From contig JANYDV010000294.1 in NCBI GenBank assembly GCA_025363505.1, positions 1-5,378 of the forward strand: a DNA stretch of 5,378 bases, read 5' to 3'. A program made the position numbers and the translations under genes. Positions 5,214-5,378 of this stretch are shown here, in pieces. This DNA comes from Bacteroidota bacterium (GTDB lineage: Bacteria > Bacteroidota > Ignavibacteria > Palsa-1295). The notes beneath the pieces are model-generated. The model was not told the origin of the DNA, searched no databases, and saw nothing but the letters and a program-made list of their open reading frames with translations. Each line of letters starts with the position of its first letter. The first letter of the stretch is position 1.

Positions 5214-5238
5214 AATTATTTTTTAAAAAATGATAATT
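5214..5238. repeat. AT-only palindrome, possible weak bidirectional terminator
   Basis: ATTTTTTAAAAAAT (5218-5231) is a perfect 14-base palindrome. The repeat continues imperfectly outward, with AATTAT at 5214-5219 and ATAATT at 5233-5238. There is no GC in the stem, so an RNA hairpin would be weak. It lies 70 bases after the pfkA stop. It could mark the transcript end or simply reflect AT-rich sequence. Confidence 0.35.
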
Positions 5239-5378
5239 TGAAGTACCAATTGAGAAATTATTGCTTATATTAGTGAGTATTGCTTTTGGAAGATAAATTA
5301 GTATAGCGACGACAACTGGTTCTATTGGCTGTTTGCCGCTCCGAAAACAGAATAAGTGACTATTTTCAATCAAAAAAG

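Larger units (their letters stand above)
5145..5378. other. AT-rich non-coding tail of the window
   Basis: No gene or RNA is recognisable in these 234 bases. Short inverted repeats at 5172-5203 and 5214-5238 are the only structures seen. A TTGCTT...TTGCTTTTGG stretch near 5261-5289 could be part of a promoter for a gene beyond the right edge, but it does not match the consensus well. Confidence 0.5.

Overview
The window looks like chromosomal DNA from a bacterium of moderate GC content, most likely of the Bacteroidota/Chlorobiota (FCB) group. The evidence for this is limited. Most starts lack a clear Shine-Dalgarno sequence, leaders are T-rich, one upstream region carries a good match to the Bacteroidota promoter (TTG, 20 bases, TAnnTTTG), and the secreted proteins are of a modular kind common in that group and in metagenomes. 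No rRNA, tRNA, CRISPR array, transposase or phage structural gene is visible.

Left part (1-1791): two minus-strand genes for exported, Gly/Thr/Asn-rich proteins built from modules that resemble phage tail fibres and bacterial surface fibres. The gene at 1-442 runs off the left edge. The gene at 511-1296 is complete. The 495 bases upstream of the second gene hold no convincing gene. They carry a candidate Bacteroidota-type promoter, a predicted leader of about 270 nt with a GC-rich hairpin and a perfect 21-bp palindrome, and three of four copies of a short CACGGGA-type motif. The fourth copy lies between the two genes, flanked by A9 and A10 tracts.

Middle part (1792-4014): a tight minus-strand operon of three sugar-acid genes, in transcription order a KduD-type dehydrogenase, a KduI/IolB-family isomerase (7 nt later), and an RraA-like class II aldolase-family protein (ATG overlapping the preceding TAA by one base). 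KduI and KduD are consecutive enzymes in the breakdown of unsaturated uronates from pectin, alginate or glycosaminoglycans: 5-keto-4-deoxyuronate to 2,5-diketo-3-deoxygluconate to 2-keto-3-deoxygluconate (KDG). The third gene stands where a KDG kinase or aldolase might be expected, so I infer, without proof, that it cleaves a 2-keto acid to pyruvate. The isomerase is a mosaic with KduI-like metal-ligand spacing and IolB-like surrounding sequence, so the true substrate could differ.

Right part (4015-5378): a 155-bp divergent intergenic region, then a complete plus-strand ATP-dependent 6-phosphofructokinase with a GTG start. The last 234 bases are AT-rich and non-coding, with weak inverted repeats only. 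Sugar-acid breakdown and glycolysis would meet at triose/pyruvate level, but co-regulation of the divergent genes is only a possibility.
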